A stretch of DNA of 64,000 nucleotides from Candidatus Omnitrophota bacterium (GCA_020052645.1 JAGVOQ010000009.1:43000-106999); one strand, 5' to 3'; shown: positions 8,318 through 17,116, counted from the first letter of the stretch. Translations and numbers: made by a program. The notes: a model not told the origin generated them from the letters alone.

Positions 8318-8878
8318 TTAAACGATTGGTATGCGACGAATACTATTCTCAAAATCGGGGATGTTGTCTGGGTAAAACACGATATTTATTCCGTTTGGGT
8401 CAACGGCGCTTTTCTGCTTTAGTGCTTGTGCGCAATATGGTTTCCCATAAAACAGATGAAAGAATTTCTCTTTCTTTTGGTCTGGGTCAGGTGTCGGGTC
8501 AACTCCCTCTGATTCACAGATAGAGATTGTGTCAATGCAGGATATAGGTTTTAGGATGAGAGCGTAATGTGCATGGGCAGACTTCATTGCTTCAGCGCCG
8601 TAGTTTTTCTCAACTTCCATCTTAGCGGTGCTTGATGCGATTGAATAAAAATAATTTCCAGTTCCCGCCACGCTACCTAAACCTTGCCGACATTTCTCTT
8701 GAAACTGCTCAATCGATAAATTGTTGGGATTTTTGGCATTTCTATTTTCCTGACCCGTAGGGATATCTAGGGCGTATGTCCCTATGGTGGTTCTATAGAT
8801 TTTTTCTCCTGGTTTTAGGATAAAAGTATGCTTTGATATATCTATTTTTCTTAAGTCAATATCGTCTTTTGTTCGCAT
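8318..8878 (-). CDS. hypothetical protein (element)
   Basis: 186 residues with no signal peptide or membrane segment. I do not recognise the family. Visible traits are an N-terminal beta-rich part (ILKPGEKIYRTTIGTYALDI), a central SVAGTGNYFYSIASSTA, and an acidic loop (EGVDPTPDPDQKKEKF). It is encoded leftward, next to a lipoprotein and a small membrane protein, in what looks like a cargo group that interrupts the replication/packaging and virion genes. Such genes in phage-like elements often alter the host; nothing here proves that. Confidence 0.55.
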   Translation of the reverse strand: MRTKDDIDLRKIDISKHTFILKPGEKIYRTTIGTYALDIPTGQENRNAKNPNNLSIEQFQEKCRQGLGSVAGTGNYFYSIASSTAKMEVEKNYGAEAMKSAHAHYALILKPISCIDTISICESEGVDPTPDPDQKKEKFFHLFYGKPYCAQALKQKSAVDPNGINIVFYPDNIPDFENSIRRIPIV

Positions 8879-8900
8879 CTTTGTTCATTGCAGGTCAGAT

Positions 8901-9371
8901 TTACTTACTCGTGTAGTCATTAAGTAGTTTCTTCTTCTGTTCATCAAACTCGCCTTTGGTGATAAGTCTGTCGGATAGTAACTTATTAAGAGTTTTAATT
9001 TTGGTTTCTAATTCATTATTGTTCGTCTGGACATCTATTTTCTGGTCGGATTTTACATCGCCAATAACTTTTATAACTTGTGTTGGGTCTTTGGTGCTGT
9101 CAAAGTCTCCTTTTGCCCCAAATGCGGCGACTTTACCTTCTTGGATACAAACAAAGTAAGGTTCGTAATTTGCCCATTGAGCTGGTTCAGCCGATGGCAC
9201 AAGGCGATAATTCAAATATTCTTTATCTCCTATTGCCGCTGTGCTGTCGGGTTTCCCCATCTTCTTTATAACTTCTTCTTTGCTCATTCCAATGCTAATT
9301 TGGTTAAGTTGACTAGCAGTAGCACAACCATATAAACCTAAACATAACAATAAAGTAATTAGTTTTTTCAT
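8901..9371 (-). CDS. lipoprotein with SmpA/OmlA-like and SHOCT-like regions
   Basis: 156 residues. The signal peptide ends in LYGCA (lipobox, Cys 16), so the mature protein is lipid-anchored. Residues 20-60 (LNQISIGMSKEEVIKKMGKPD) match the start of the SmpA/OmlA fold found in BamE-like proteins. The C-terminal 27 residues (IKTLNKLLSDRLITKGEFD then KKKLL) match the short SHOCT domain. A lipoprotein in a phage-like element suggests lysogenic conversion or superinfection exclusion; this is inference. A good RBS precedes the start. Confidence 0.75.
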   Translation of the reverse strand: MKKLITLLLCLGLYGCATASQLNQISIGMSKEEVIKKMGKPDSTAAIGDKEYLNYRLVPSAEPAQWANYEPYFVCIQEGKVAAFGAKGDFDSTKDPTQVIKVIGDVKSDQKIDVQTNNNELETKIKTLNKLLSDRLITKGEFDEQKKKLLNDYTSK

Positions 9372-9388
9372 CTTCGCCTCCGATTAGG

Positions 9389-9748
9389 TCAATGAGGAAT
9401 CAATTTTTTCACGAACAAATAAAGCAGTGTTGAAATACTTAATGCAACTCCGTAAAAAACGATGGAATTTTTTAGGGTGTGGTTTCGGGTAGAATTTGAT
9501 TTATTTTTATAGATTTTACCTGAACCCAGGTCTTTAATAAATTCGTCTACCGCTTTGTCCATTGATTCTTGAAATTCTTTATATTTTTCTTCACCCAGTG
9601 TTTTTCTGAGTTCATTGTCTCTTTCTCTGAAGTCTTTTTCTTGTTTCTCCTTTGTCCTCTTTAGTCCTTCCGCAGTTCTTGTGATGTAAACATTAAGAAA
9701 ATGGAAAAGCAATAGAACAAAGCAAAGAGAAGCAAGAATTAGTACCAT
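9389..9748 (-). CDS. small two-helix membrane protein (element)
   Basis: 119 residues. A membrane segment lies at the N-terminus (about 2-20), then a long charged helix (EGLKRTKEKQEKDFRERDNE), and a second membrane segment near the end (about 93-112). It would form a hairpin or span the membrane with a coiled loop. It is the first gene of the leftward lipoprotein group, with GGAGGC before its start. No family is recognised. Confidence 0.6.
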   Translation of the reverse strand: MVLILASLCFVLLLFHFLNVYITRTAEGLKRTKEKQEKDFRERDNELRKTLGEEKYKEFQESMDKAVDEFIKDLGSGKIYKNKSNSTRNHTLKNSIVFYGVALSISTLLYLFVKKLIPH

Positions 9749-9796
9749 ATTCGCCTCCAGGGTTAATTAAAAACATTCTATCACTCAAGGAGACTT

Positions 9797-9874
9797 ATGC
9801 CAGAACAAAATATAAATCAATTTAAAAACAATCAAACAAAACGAAATATAACGAAAGGTAAGACAAATGAGTAA
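9797..9874 (+). CDS. 25-codon leader ORF
   Basis: The ATG is preceded by AAGGAGA, one of the best ribosome sites in the region, and the short frame ends inside the first codons of the next gene (stop at 9872-9874, next ATG at 9867). The layout suggests translational coupling into the virion-type gene block. The peptide is rich in Asn, Gln and Lys. It may be only a coupling leader. Confidence 0.4.
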   Translation: MPEQNINQFKNNQTKRNITKGKTNE

Positions 9875-10721
9875 TTGGGGAGACAATTTTGCAAATGCTT
9901 TCTTGCATAGTAGGGAAATGGCACAGCAAAGAAGCATGGTTCAAATGAGGATTGACGCCGAACTCGGAACGAGAGGTTATGAGAGGATGGAAGGCTCTGA
10001 CATTAAAGACTATCTTGTAAATCAACAACGTCCTTCATATTCCACAAAAGATGAAGGTTCAGCCGTCATACCTACTGATTCAAAACTTACCAACGGTCAG
10101 GTTTTAAATAAGACAGGTCAGGTAGTCGGTGAATATGCCCCTGGTTATGAACCTAAACCTTTGAAGGATACTGAGCAGACGGGTAGCGTCATTCGAGTCG
10201 GGAATAATTATTATCGATGGAACGAAGACCTGGCAAAAAGAATCTCAGGTCAGGCAATTAAGCCGACAGTAAAAGACCTTAATAAATCTTTCTCTGGAGT
10301 GGCTAAAACTTTTAATCTTCCAGGCGGAAATTTAACCGTTACAAATAAACAAGGTGTTTCCCATGTCGATATTGTACCTACACAAGAGCAGACTCAGCAA
10401 CCCATCGCTCAACCTGTTTCTTCGGCTCCGAATGATTTAGAAATGAGAAAATCTATGATGCAACAGGCTGTTCAAAACGCCGTAAAGCAGGGTGCTTCTC
10501 AGGATGAAATCATGGCTGGGATTCAGGAAGAAGGCTTTAATCCAAATGAATTTATGAATCTATCTATGGCACAACCTCAAGATAATCTTCGTCAATATGC
10601 TTTAAATGGTGTTTTAGGTGGAGTGGGTTTTTCTCAAATGAGTAATGATGATATTAAACGTGTTCTTATTAATCAACTCGAACGTAAAGTAAAAAAATAC
10701 ACAGGAAGGGCGGTTGTATAA
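9867..10721 (+). CDS. phage-type structural or ejected protein, hypothetical
   Basis: 284 residues without membrane segments, rich in Gln, Asn and Met. Low-complexity parts (QEQTQQPIAQPVSSAPN) separate an N-terminal helix from a C-terminal helical region (VQNAVKQGASQDEIMAGIQ, then a short repeat-like SNDDIKRVLINQLERK). It heads a four-gene block with almost no gaps, ending where the next gene starts. I infer a virion-associated protein from composition and context only; no family is recognised. Confidence 0.5.
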   Translation: MSNWGDNFANAFLHSREMAQQRSMVQMRIDAELGTRGYERMEGSDIKDYLVNQQRPSYSTKDEGSAVIPTDSKLTNGQVLNKTGQVVGEYAPGYEPKPLKDTEQTGSVIRVGNNYYRWNEDLAKRISGQAIKPTVKDLNKSFSGVAKTFNLPGGNLTVTNKQGVSHVDIVPTQEQTQQPIAQPVSSAPNDLEMRKSMMQQAVQNAVKQGASQDEIMAGIQEEGFNPNEFMNLSMAQPQDNLRQYALNGVLGGVGFSQMSNDDIKRVLINQLERKVKKYTGRAVV

Positions 10722-13265
10722 ATGGGAAAGTTTTTAGAAAAATATCTACAACCAGGGAAGGGTATCAAAGATTATTTATTTGAGCCCATCTCTAAACAAC
10801 TAACAGGAAAATCATTAGGAGAACGAGCAGACCTTCTTAACAAGGCAGGAAATGCTATCGCTGATAAAGCCGGAATGAGTGGTAAACCTTTATCCGTTAC
10901 CGAGGCATTTATTAAACAACTCCCTTCAGCAGTGGGTCAGGCTTTAATTCAAACAGCAGACCTATCACCAGCAGATGTGGCTTTGATGGCTGGGACTGCC
11001 GGAGTAGCAAGAATCCCTGTTGCAGGGACTACCGTCGGAGCAATAGCAAAGACAGTTCCTGTTGGGAGAGGTTTCGTCCAAGGCGTTAAAGAGTTAGGCA
11101 AGACAGCCCAAGTGGTAGAACAAGCCCTCCCGGGAGCCATCACGCCAGAGCCGATAGTTAAAGAACCGCCGATTCGGACTCCTGAGCAATTCGCAGAGAA
11201 TATTAACCTAACAAAATTTCCTGAAGATGTCCGAGGAAAGGTCTATGAAGTTATTACTGATAAACCTTCCATAGGCAAGACGCCAAAGGTTTCCGATGAA
11301 GAACTCTTTAAGATGGCGAGTGAATTAAAAGGGACTCCGACTATAAACTATCTTTCAAACTTAAAAGAAGGAACGGTTGAAGCTGAAGCCTTAAAGCTAA
11401 GACAAGGAAACACTCAGCTAATCAGAGATGTATTAAAACAAGACCTTACTCAACTAAAGGACGGTCTCGATGGATTGATTGAAGACGGACTTACTAAACA
11501 AAGAAAAGTCGCATCTATCTTCGGTCGTGGTTTACGACAGCAGAAACTCCCGGCTGATGAACAGCAAGGGATGGCATTTTTGATTGACGATAAAATAACA
11601 GCTATCAAGAGAGACCCTATTCTTGGAAAAGATGCGGAGCTAATTGGTTCTTTAACAAAATTAAGAGACACAGTTGTTGATAAAGAGTTTAATCCTACGA
11701 TGTGGAATAAAGTCTATTCTGGCTGGATGAACTCTATTTTAAGTAATCCTATGACCCACATTGTCAATACTGCAAGTAATACGTTATTCACTCTGGCGAA
11801 AATCCCTGAGAAGTTTGCAAGTGCTATGTGGGATTTACCAATTTCAGCTGTAACGGGCAAGAGAACTCAATACTTCGGTGAAATTCCAGCAATGGTTAAG
11901 GGCTTAATGAGCAAAGAGAAACTACCCGTCGAGCTTATGCCGGGTTCCAAGATTGAACATTTCTCTCAACCAATAAAAGGAATGGCGGGAAAGATAATAG
12001 GTACCCCGGGGAATCTATTGCAACTTGAGGACAATCTTGCAAAGAACACAATAGGCAGAATGGAGTTATATGCTCAAAGGTATGCTGGAAAGACAGGAGC
12101 AGAATTAACAGAGGCTGTTCAAAACGAACAACTCTATAGGACTTTTCAGAATGAACCTAACGCAATAGCAAAGGCATTGATGCACGTAAGAGACAAAGTG
12201 CCCGGACTTCGTTATGTAGTTCCATTCTTAAAGACACCAGCGAATCTGATTGACCGGGGACTAGAAAGAACCCCTTTAGTTCTTGGAAAGATTCTTTATA
12301 AAGGAGCCACTAAGACATACACCCAGGAAGAATTATCAAAAGACTTGGGGCTTTTAAGTCTCGGTTCAACACTTGCAGGATGGATTGCCTGGCAAAAGGT
12401 AAAAGGAAACATAACAGGCAACGCTCCGGAGAAACCAGCAGATAGAGATGCTTTCTATAGGCAAGGCAAGAAACCAAATGCAATAAAAGTCGGTGAATAT
12501 TGGGTTCCGTTAGACAGGCTTGAGCCAGTAGGTTCAGCTTTTTCAATCATCGCTAACCTAATACAAGATTATCAGAATAGCGATAAAGACCTTTCTTCGG
12601 AAAAAGTCTTAGATGCCGTTGGTGGATTAGCAAAGACCTTAACGAATAAGACCTATCTGTCAGGAATGACGAACTTTATTAAGGCAACTTCAGACCCGGA
12701 GATGTATGGAGCAAGTTGGCTCCGTAGAATTTCTTCGGGAGCGGTGCCTAATGCTTTGAGTTTTTTAGCTCAAATTAAAGACCCGTATTATAGAGAAGCG
12801 AATAGCGTTCTTGATTATCTCAAAGCAAAGGTGCCTGGGTTATCAGAGACTCTTCCTACTAAACTTAATGCCTTTGGTGAACCAGTTAAACGAGATGTCT
12901 TAAATATCGGAAAAGAGAAACCTTCTCAACTAGAGACTTCTATTGCTGATACTCCAATAGGTTTTCCGTCGAAGATGGCGGGGAAAGTGAAGATGTCCCC
13001 AGATACTTATCACAAGGTTTTAATGCTCTCTGGCGGGACGATTAAAAAAGACATAGAAACTTTGGCGAGTAATCCAGAGTTTAGGAAGCTACCTCAAGCT
13101 GACCGGGAGAAGATTGTCGCTGACGTTGTGGCACGTGCCAGGAGAGACGTAAAAAAGAAAGTCCTTAGTAATCTTGTTCAACCAATAAAGCCATCACATG
13201 CAGAATTGGAAAAGTTCAGAGTATTCGGTAAGAGTGATTTTTATAAAAAGTATGGCACAAAATAA
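10722..13265 (+). CDS. large phage-type polyvalent/ejection-like protein
   Basis: 847 residues, the longest gene of the element, starting on the base after the previous stop. The middle has WMNSILSNPMTHIVNTASN (about 335-355) and later VPGLRYVVPFLKTPANLIDR and GLERTPL (about 490-520). These signatures occur in large polyvalent proteins of phages and in virion proteins injected with the DNA. The N-terminal 130 residues include a Gly/Ala-rich hydrophobic stretch (VALMAGTAGVARIPVAGTTV) that could interact with membranes. The C-terminus is basic and helical. The assignment rests on motif resemblance and has moderate certainty. Confidence 0.55.
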   Translation: MGKFLEKYLQPGKGIKDYLFEPISKQLTGKSLGERADLLNKAGNAIADKAGMSGKPLSVTEAFIKQLPSAVGQALIQTADLSPADVALMAGTAGVARIPVAGTTVGAIAKTVPVGRGFVQGVKELGKTAQVVEQALPGAITPEPIVKEPPIRTPEQFAENINLTKFPEDVRGKVYEVITDKPSIGKTPKVSDEELFKMASELKGTPTINYLSNLKEGTVEAEALKLRQGNTQLIRDVLKQDLTQLKDGLDGLIEDGLTKQRKVASIFGRGLRQQKLPADEQQGMAFLIDDKITAIKRDPILGKDAELIGSLTKLRDTVVDKEFNPTMWNKVYSGWMNSILSNPMTHIVNTASNTLFTLAKIPEKFASAMWDLPISAVTGKRTQYFGEIPAMVKGLMSKEKLPVELMPGSKIEHFSQPIKGMAGKIIGTPGNLLQLEDNLAKNTIGRMELYAQRYAGKTGAELTEAVQNEQLYRTFQNEPNAIAKALMHVRDKVPGLRYVVPFLKTPANLIDRGLERTPLVLGKILYKGATKTYTQEELSKDLGLLSLGSTLAGWIAWQKVKGNITGNAPEKPADRDAFYRQGKKPNAIKVGEYWVPLDRLEPVGSAFSIIANLIQDYQNSDKDLSSEKVLDAVGGLAKTLTNKTYLSGMTNFIKATSDPEMYGASWLRRISSGAVPNALSFLAQIKDPYYREANSVLDYLKAKVPGLSETLPTKLNAFGEPVKRDVLNIGKEKPSQLETSIADTPIGFPSKMAGKVKMSPDTYHKVLMLSGGTIKKDIETLASNPEFRKLPQADREKIVADVVARARRDVKKKVLSNLVQPIKPSHAELEKFRVFGKSDFYKKYGTK

Positions 13266-13278
13266 ACAGGAGGAATAA

Positions 13279-13947
13279 ATGGAGAACGAAAACGTTGTAG
13301 AGAACCAACCTCAACAAGAGACACCGCAGGTAGAGCAACCCCCAACCATTGAGGAGCAAGAAAAGCGAATAGAATATTTTCTGAAAAAGAAAAATCTATA
13401 TCATCTGAAAGAGAACGTGCTTAACGAAGTTGCAAATGTCGAAAAAGAAATGGAAAAAGTTGGTATAGACCCAAAGAGTGTTTCCTTGCAAGACCTTAAA
13501 CAGGGACGAGCTTTACCAGAAACGGTTCAGATTGCTTTCGAGAAGCTAGAGAAGGCAAGAATTAGAGCCACAGGTTCTCTTGCACACGCTGTTAGAGAGG
13601 CTGATAAATCAGGTGAATTGGTGAACTTCAAAGACGAATACAACAATGTCCAGAAACAAATTGTCGCCGAGGAACAAAGGAAGAAGCATCTCTCCGAGGC
13701 TTATGAAAAAATGCAGAATCATCCTACAAAAGAAAATCGCATGGAATATGTGAAAATTGGGGTGGGCTTAGATACAAAGCCTTTTGGGACGTTACGTGCA
13801 AAGGATGATGTTGACCTCGTGAAGAGACACCAAGAAGGTATGCAAGGAATTAGAGAAAGAATAAATGAGGAAAATAGAAGAATGACTGCGATGAAACCTG
13901 GATTCTCTAAATTACGTGGCGACCAAAGACCAATTGGAGAAAGATAA
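13279..13947 (+). CDS. coiled-coil protein, scaffold-like
   Basis: 222 residues. The first 30 are acidic and Pro/Gln-rich; most of the rest is charged helix with heptad character (EKEMEKVGID, YNNVQKQIVAEEQRKK). The C-terminus is basic. This composition is common among phage scaffolding or virion assembly proteins, but no homology is recognised. AGGAGG lies before the start, and the stop overlaps the next start as TAATG. Confidence 0.5.
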   Translation: MENENVVENQPQQETPQVEQPPTIEEQEKRIEYFLKKKNLYHLKENVLNEVANVEKEMEKVGIDPKSVSLQDLKQGRALPETVQIAFEKLEKARIRATGSLAHAVREADKSGELVNFKDEYNNVQKQIVAEEQRKKHLSEAYEKMQNHPTKENRMEYVKIGVGLDTKPFGTLRAKDDVDLVKRHQEGMQGIRERINEENRRMTAMKPGFSKLRGDQRPIGER

Positions 13948-14333
13948 TGTCAGAAGGAATGGTGAAGTCGGCAGTTCAAACGATGCGGGAGAATATCGCT
14001 TCCAGAGCACCACTCCCCCAAGGGTATGTCCCAAGCGAACCTTATCCAAAGCTCTTTAATATGCTTGAAGTCTGGGGCTCTGACACAGACGATAGAGAAG
14101 TTCATGAGAAGGCGAAGTTTATTTATGAAGCCCTGAAAGGGGAAGGAGAACCTCTCGAGAAGTTGGTTTCTCTTTTTACTGAACTAGGAGCAACTCCTGT
14201 TGGGGACACGAAATTAAATCGGGTCTATAGGTATTTAAAACTCAAGAATGAAGCAAAAAAAGTCATGCAACACTTTGACGTTCTCGCAGGGGAAATGAAC
14301 TCTTTAAAGAAAGACGATAAGAGCGAAGAATAA
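13947..14333 (+). CDS. hypothetical protein, last of the virion-type block
   Basis: 128 residues, helical, with no membrane segment. It begins on the last base of the preceding stop and ends seven bases before a strong terminator, so it closes the four-gene transcript begun near 9797. The segments AKFIYEALKGEGEPLEKLV and NRVYRYLKLKNEAKKVM suggest an all-helical fold. I do not recognise the family. Confidence 0.5.
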   Translation: MSEGMVKSAVQTMRENIASRAPLPQGYVPSEPYPKLFNMLEVWGSDTDDREVHEKAKFIYEALKGEGEPLEKLVSLFTELGATPVGDTKLNRVYRYLKLKNEAKKVMQHFDVLAGEMNSLKKDDKSEE

Positions 14334-14340
14334 AAGAACC

Positions 14341-14406
14341 GGGGCTACCCTCCTTACCTCGGATGGGTTTCATTCTCTTGGCTCTCCGAGGTTTGCCCCT
14401 TTTTTG
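14341..14406 (+). terminator. nested-hairpin terminator of the virion-type block
   Basis: The outer stem GGGGC/GCCCC and inner stem CCTCGG/CCGAGG enclose a loop of about 20 bases and are followed by a run of six T. The position, seven bases after the last stop of the block, supports factor-independent termination. Confidence 0.75.
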
Positions 14407-14502
14407 AAAAAATCTCTCTCTAGGATTGTCTAAGTTACATTATTTCACGTCGAACCTTACTATATCACCCCATGTTTTGAGCACAAACAACGGAGTTGAT
14501 TA

Positions 14503-14667
14503 ATGCCGAGAAAAAAGAAAGTATCAAAGTATCCAGTAGGATTAATGACAGAAGAAGAACGAAGACTATTTAGAATCTATACAACGATATGCCCGACTTG
14601 TGAATCAAGAAATACTTGTAGTATTTGCCCTGAGGGGTTAGAGAAGAGTGCTTGGGGGTGTTATTGA
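14503..14667 (+). CDS. small Cys-rich protein (54 aa)
   Basis: The frame runs 54 codons from an ATG with GGAG nine bases upstream. The N-terminus is basic (PRKKKVSKY); the C-terminal half has five Cys in the order CPTC, CSIC, C, resembling a zinc ribbon. A copy of TGAGCACAAA lies 16 bases before the start, possibly an operator. It overlaps the convergent gene end at 14661 by seven bases. It may be a small DNA- or RNA-binding regulator. Confidence 0.5.
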   Translation: MPRKKKVSKYPVGLMTEEERRLFRIYTTICPTCESRNTCSICPEGLEKSAWGCY

Positions 14668-15149
14668 GGAACGACAACAGAGGGGTCTTTCTTATATCTG
14701 TCAATAAAATCAATATAATTATCTACAATTCCAAAAAGATATTTTGGATATTCTTCATTCGGAAATTCTTCCTTCCATAATTTAGGGTTGAACCAAACCC
14801 ATATTTTGAGTCTTTCCATAAGTGAATCATGTATTGAGTTTAATTCTATGGAGGATGGTTGCTTTTCGCCACGTTTCTCAAGTTGGTCTTTAAAGTAAAG
14901 AATTAGCCCATTGACTACTTTTTCTCTTTCCCATTGTATTTTGAGCTTGGGTTCAAGAGTAAGATATAAGAACGCAAAGGTGTATAGAATTATCAACAGC
15001 CACCACGAATGCCCTGCTAACTGAATTTTGGTGATTGCATTATCTAAAGCTCCAATCAGAGTGAGGGGTACGAGAATAGCAAGAGTTGCTATTGGGATGT
15101 ATGGTATCGCTAGAAGAAGATTAATCCAAAACTTTCTTTCTTTATTCAT
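14661..15149 (-). CDS. two-helix membrane protein (element)
   Basis: 162 residues when started at the ATG at 15149, chosen because it overlaps the upstream stop as ATGA; a start at 15197 would add 16 residues without a clear RBS. Two membrane segments (about 6-36 and 48-68) are followed by a long soluble part rich in Trp and acidic residues (IWVWFNPKLWKEEFPNEEY). The pairing with the next membrane protein suggests a two-component membrane system, possibly for exclusion or abortive infection. That is inference. Confidence 0.55.
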   Translation of the reverse strand: MNKERKFWINLLLAIPYIPIATLAILVPLTLIGALDNAITKIQLAGHSWWLLIILYTFAFLYLTLEPKLKIQWEREKVVNGLILYFKDQLEKRGEKQPSSIELNSIHDSLMERLKIWVWFNPKLWKEEFPNEEYPKYLFGIVDNYIDFIDRYKKDPSVVVPQ

Positions 15150-15706
15150 CTTTGCCTCAATGTTCTTATCGCCCAAATGGTGAAGCGGATGAGCCAAAAA
15201 AGTGGATAAAGCAAACAGGAGAATACCTTTACTCTGCTATCTGCGTAGTCATGCAAAGCCTCCAAGAGCATTACTTCTTCTTTAGTAATGTAACTATATT
15301 TTACCTTTACACATAAATCGGCAATGATTCCAGATAGTTGATAGATAATGAAAGATATGAGTAGAAATAGGAGTAGAATTAATCCTTCTCTCGCCACTAT
15401 CCGCCTGTAGTTTTTTTTCGTTTGTGGCTGTATGGGGATTTGTTGTGTAATAGTTGTTTCGTCGCTTAAGTTGAAATGACCCAAAATATACGGGGCAATA
15501 GGGGAAAATTGTAAACCAACGCTTATCGTTCTTTTATTCTGCTTTTCGGCTTGTATTATTACGGTCGCTATGGCATTTGCAGTTGTTGAAGCAAGAAGAC
15601 CACCGTTTTTTACTATTTCTTCTTGGATGTATTCTGTAGCCCTTATTGCGGAAATTGTTTCTGGGAGTTTAATCTCAAAAATATTTGATTCTTTCTGTTC
15701 GCTCAT
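15146..15706 (-). CDS. membrane protein with N-terminal soluble domain (element)
   Basis: 186 residues. A soluble N-terminal part of about 100 residues (KLPETISAIRATEYIQEEI, then NAIATVIIQAEKQNKRTI) is followed by a membrane segment at about 108-130 and a second hydrophobic part near the C-terminus (VFSCLLYPLFWLIRFTIWAI). The stop overlaps the start of the next leftward gene. The family is not recognised. It is part of the leftward block 16489 to 14661 that ends facing the Cys-rich gene. Confidence 0.55.
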   Translation of the reverse strand: MSEQKESNIFEIKLPETISAIRATEYIQEEIVKNGGLLASTTANAIATVIIQAEKQNKRTISVGLQFSPIAPYILGHFNLSDETTITQQIPIQPQTKKNYRRIVAREGLILLLFLLISFIIYQLSGIIADLCVKVKYSYITKEEVMLLEALHDYADSRVKVFSCLLYPLFWLIRFTIWAIRTLRQR

Positions 15707-15716
15707 TTATGTGTCC

Positions 15717-15926
15717 TTATGGTTTTTGAATAGATAAAACAGGCATGGCACGACACCATTTTCCGTTTGTGGGGTCTCCGATTTGGATAGTTCCTGTTAT
15801 CCTATTGAACCGATAGGTGTAAAGTCCGCTCCCTACCGATTGATAAAGCTCATATTTTGGAAAACAAATATAGAATAATATAGCCACTAACATCGCCATA
15901 ACGAATAAATAGATTAGTTTTTTCAT
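15717..15926 (-). CDS. small membrane-anchored or exported protein (69 aa)
   Basis: 69 residues. A short basic N-terminus precedes a hydrophobic stretch at 4-21 that could be an uncleaved signal anchor. The remaining 45 residues look beta-rich (YQSVGSGLYTYRFNRITGTI). It lies one base downstream of the HTH gene at 15928, in the same leftward transcript. Unknown function. Confidence 0.5.
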   Translation of the reverse strand: MKKLIYLFVMAMLVAILFYICFPKYELYQSVGSGLYTYRFNRITGTIQIGDPTNGKWCRAMPVLSIQKP

Positions 15927-15927
15927 A

Positions 15928-16128
15928 TCATTTCTCCTTCCACCACATATTAAGAGGTTTCACTTCTTTATTCTTCAGCCACCTATCAATCTTCTCCAAC
16001 TCAAACTTCACCAAGCCACCAATCTTATAGTGTGGAATCCTTTGTTCGTGAACCCATCGATATAGAGTGCTTTTCTTGACGTCTAAGTATTCGGCGAGAG
16101 CGTCCACTCCTACAAAACGTTTAGGCAT
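15928..16128 (-). CDS. excisionase/AlpA-like HTH protein
   Basis: 66 residues. FVGVDALAEYLDVKKSTLYRWVHEQRIP, then YKIGGLVKFELEKIDRWL, is the full pattern of an HTH_17 excisionase-family domain: helix-turn-helix, two-strand wing, and helix ending in W-L. Such proteins direct excision (Xis) or, as AlpA, switch on satellite genes. It lies in the leftward block opposite the XRE repressor, as expected for the early lytic side of a switch. Confidence 0.8.
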   Translation of the reverse strand: MPKRFVGVDALAEYLDVKKSTLYRWVHEQRIPHYKIGGLVKFELEKIDRWLKNKEVKPLNMWWKEK

Positions 16129-16135
16129 CTTTGCC

Positions 16136-16489
16136 TTAAAGTTTTATTTCTAGGAATTTTCCCTGAGTGTTCCAAGTTGGAATATATTGTTTCTTTTCTG
16201 TAAGTTCAATTTTAAGTTTTTTAAGGATAGAGCGACAGGCAATAGCTGAGGTGGATGCTTCTTGAGGATTAGTTGCTTTTAATTTATAGGAGTTTTGACT
16301 CATTTCTTTGACGGGCTTAATTGCCAGGGAGCGTTTCTTATCGTCGTAGAGCAAATCAACAAATTTTACGTTCTTAAAATGGAGATTCATTACCGCAGAA
16401 TTAAGGTAGATGATTCCCCTGACCCCAAAACTAACTACGGGTTTATCGTGTGATGCTGTCCAATGCTTCTTTAAAACTTCGTATCCCAT
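16136..16489 (-). CDS. hypothetical protein, first of the leftward block
   Basis: 117 residues with beta-strand character in the first half (KPVVSFGVRGIIYLNSAVM) and a basic helical end. No family is recognised. It is the promoter-proximal gene opposite the XRE regulator across a 400-base control region. The position suggests an antirepressor or early regulator, which is inference only. Confidence 0.5.
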   Translation of the reverse strand: MGYEVLKKHWTASHDKPVVSFGVRGIIYLNSAVMNLHFKNVKFVDLLYDDKKRSLAIKPVKEMSQNSYKLKATNPQEASTSAIACRSILKKLKIELTEKKQYIPTWNTQGKFLEIKL

Positions 16490-16897
16490 AAAAACAATAC
16501 TACCACAGCGAAAGAGAAGTGCAAGTTTTTTTTAAAAATACCTTGACAAGATTAAATTCTAGTGTAAACTCTTTGTTAAAAGGTGAAACGAAAGTGTAAA
16601 CATAAGTGTTTGTAATGTGGCAATAGCACAGATTCGAATCATTGCTCTCAGATTTGCTGAAAGACTTAAAGAATACCACCCATTTGTGTGGATATATTTT
16701 TTATGAGCATAATAAGGAAGCAAAATATTTTAAAAAATTTTCGTGCTCAAATTTTGAATTTTGAGCTTAAAACAGGTTGCTAATATATGAGGATAGTGAA
16801 AGGTTTTTGGGGGGGTAATGGTGAATAGGTGCTTGTAGCACCCTTTTTTTACCAAAAAACATTGCATTTCAAATCAAACAGAAAGGATGGTGAGAAT
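16490..16897. promoter_or_regulatory. divergent control region with operator-like repeats
   Basis: A good rightward promoter is seen: TTGACA at 16543-16548, 16-base spacer, TAAACT at 16565-16570. AGTGTAAAC lies on the -10 (16561-16569) and again at 16593-16601. The second copy runs into the inverted repeat AAACATAAGTGTTT (16598-16611). GATTCGAATC (16631-16640) is a perfect 10-bp palindrome. GCTCAAA and TTTGAGC form an inverted pair at about 16745-16766. These are likely operators of the XRE protein encoded at 16898. No gene lies here. Confidence 0.6.
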
Positions 16898-17116
16898 ATG
16901 TATAGAGACGCATTCAATTTAACGCTTTACCGTAAACGTGCGGGTCTTACGCAGGGGCAACTCGCAGAAAAGCTGGGTATCAAGAGGCAAGTCCTTGCTT
17001 TATGGGAAAAGGGCGAGTGTTATCCACGCATTGAGACTGCGGTTGATATTGGGCGAGTGCTTGATACCGACCCAAGCTTGATATTTCCAGAGATGTTTAA
17101 AGTTATACCAAAATAG
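16898..17116 (+). CDS. XRE-family HTH regulator (element repressor)
   Basis: 72 residues from the ATG at 16898, chosen for the AAAGGATGG region just upstream; an in-frame start at 16829 has no RBS. TLYRKRAGLTQGQLAEKLGI, then RQVLALWEKGECYPRI, is a complete Cro/CI-type helix-turn-helix. The protein has no protease or dimerisation domain, so it resembles Cro or short satellite repressors. It faces the excisionase-like block across the operator region and lies upstream of the recombinases. Confidence 0.85.
   Translation: MYRDAFNLTLYRKRAGLTQGQLAEKLGIKRQVLALWEKGECYPRIETAVDIGRVLDTDPSLIFPEMFKVIPK

Noticed and set aside
8146..8352. Leftward 68-codon frame in the gap after terS
   Set aside because: No RBS, atypical composition and overlap with a better leftward gene; treated as chance.
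10722..14333. Portal, capsid or large terminase among the virion-type genes
   Set aside because: No Walker A/B ATPase motifs and no capsid-like or portal-like pattern could be seen in the four proteins.
16619..16650. GATTCGAATC with flanking GCAAT/ATTGC as a tRNA T-arm
   Set aside because: No acceptor, D or anticodon arms can be drawn around it. It is better read as an operator-like palindrome in the control region.
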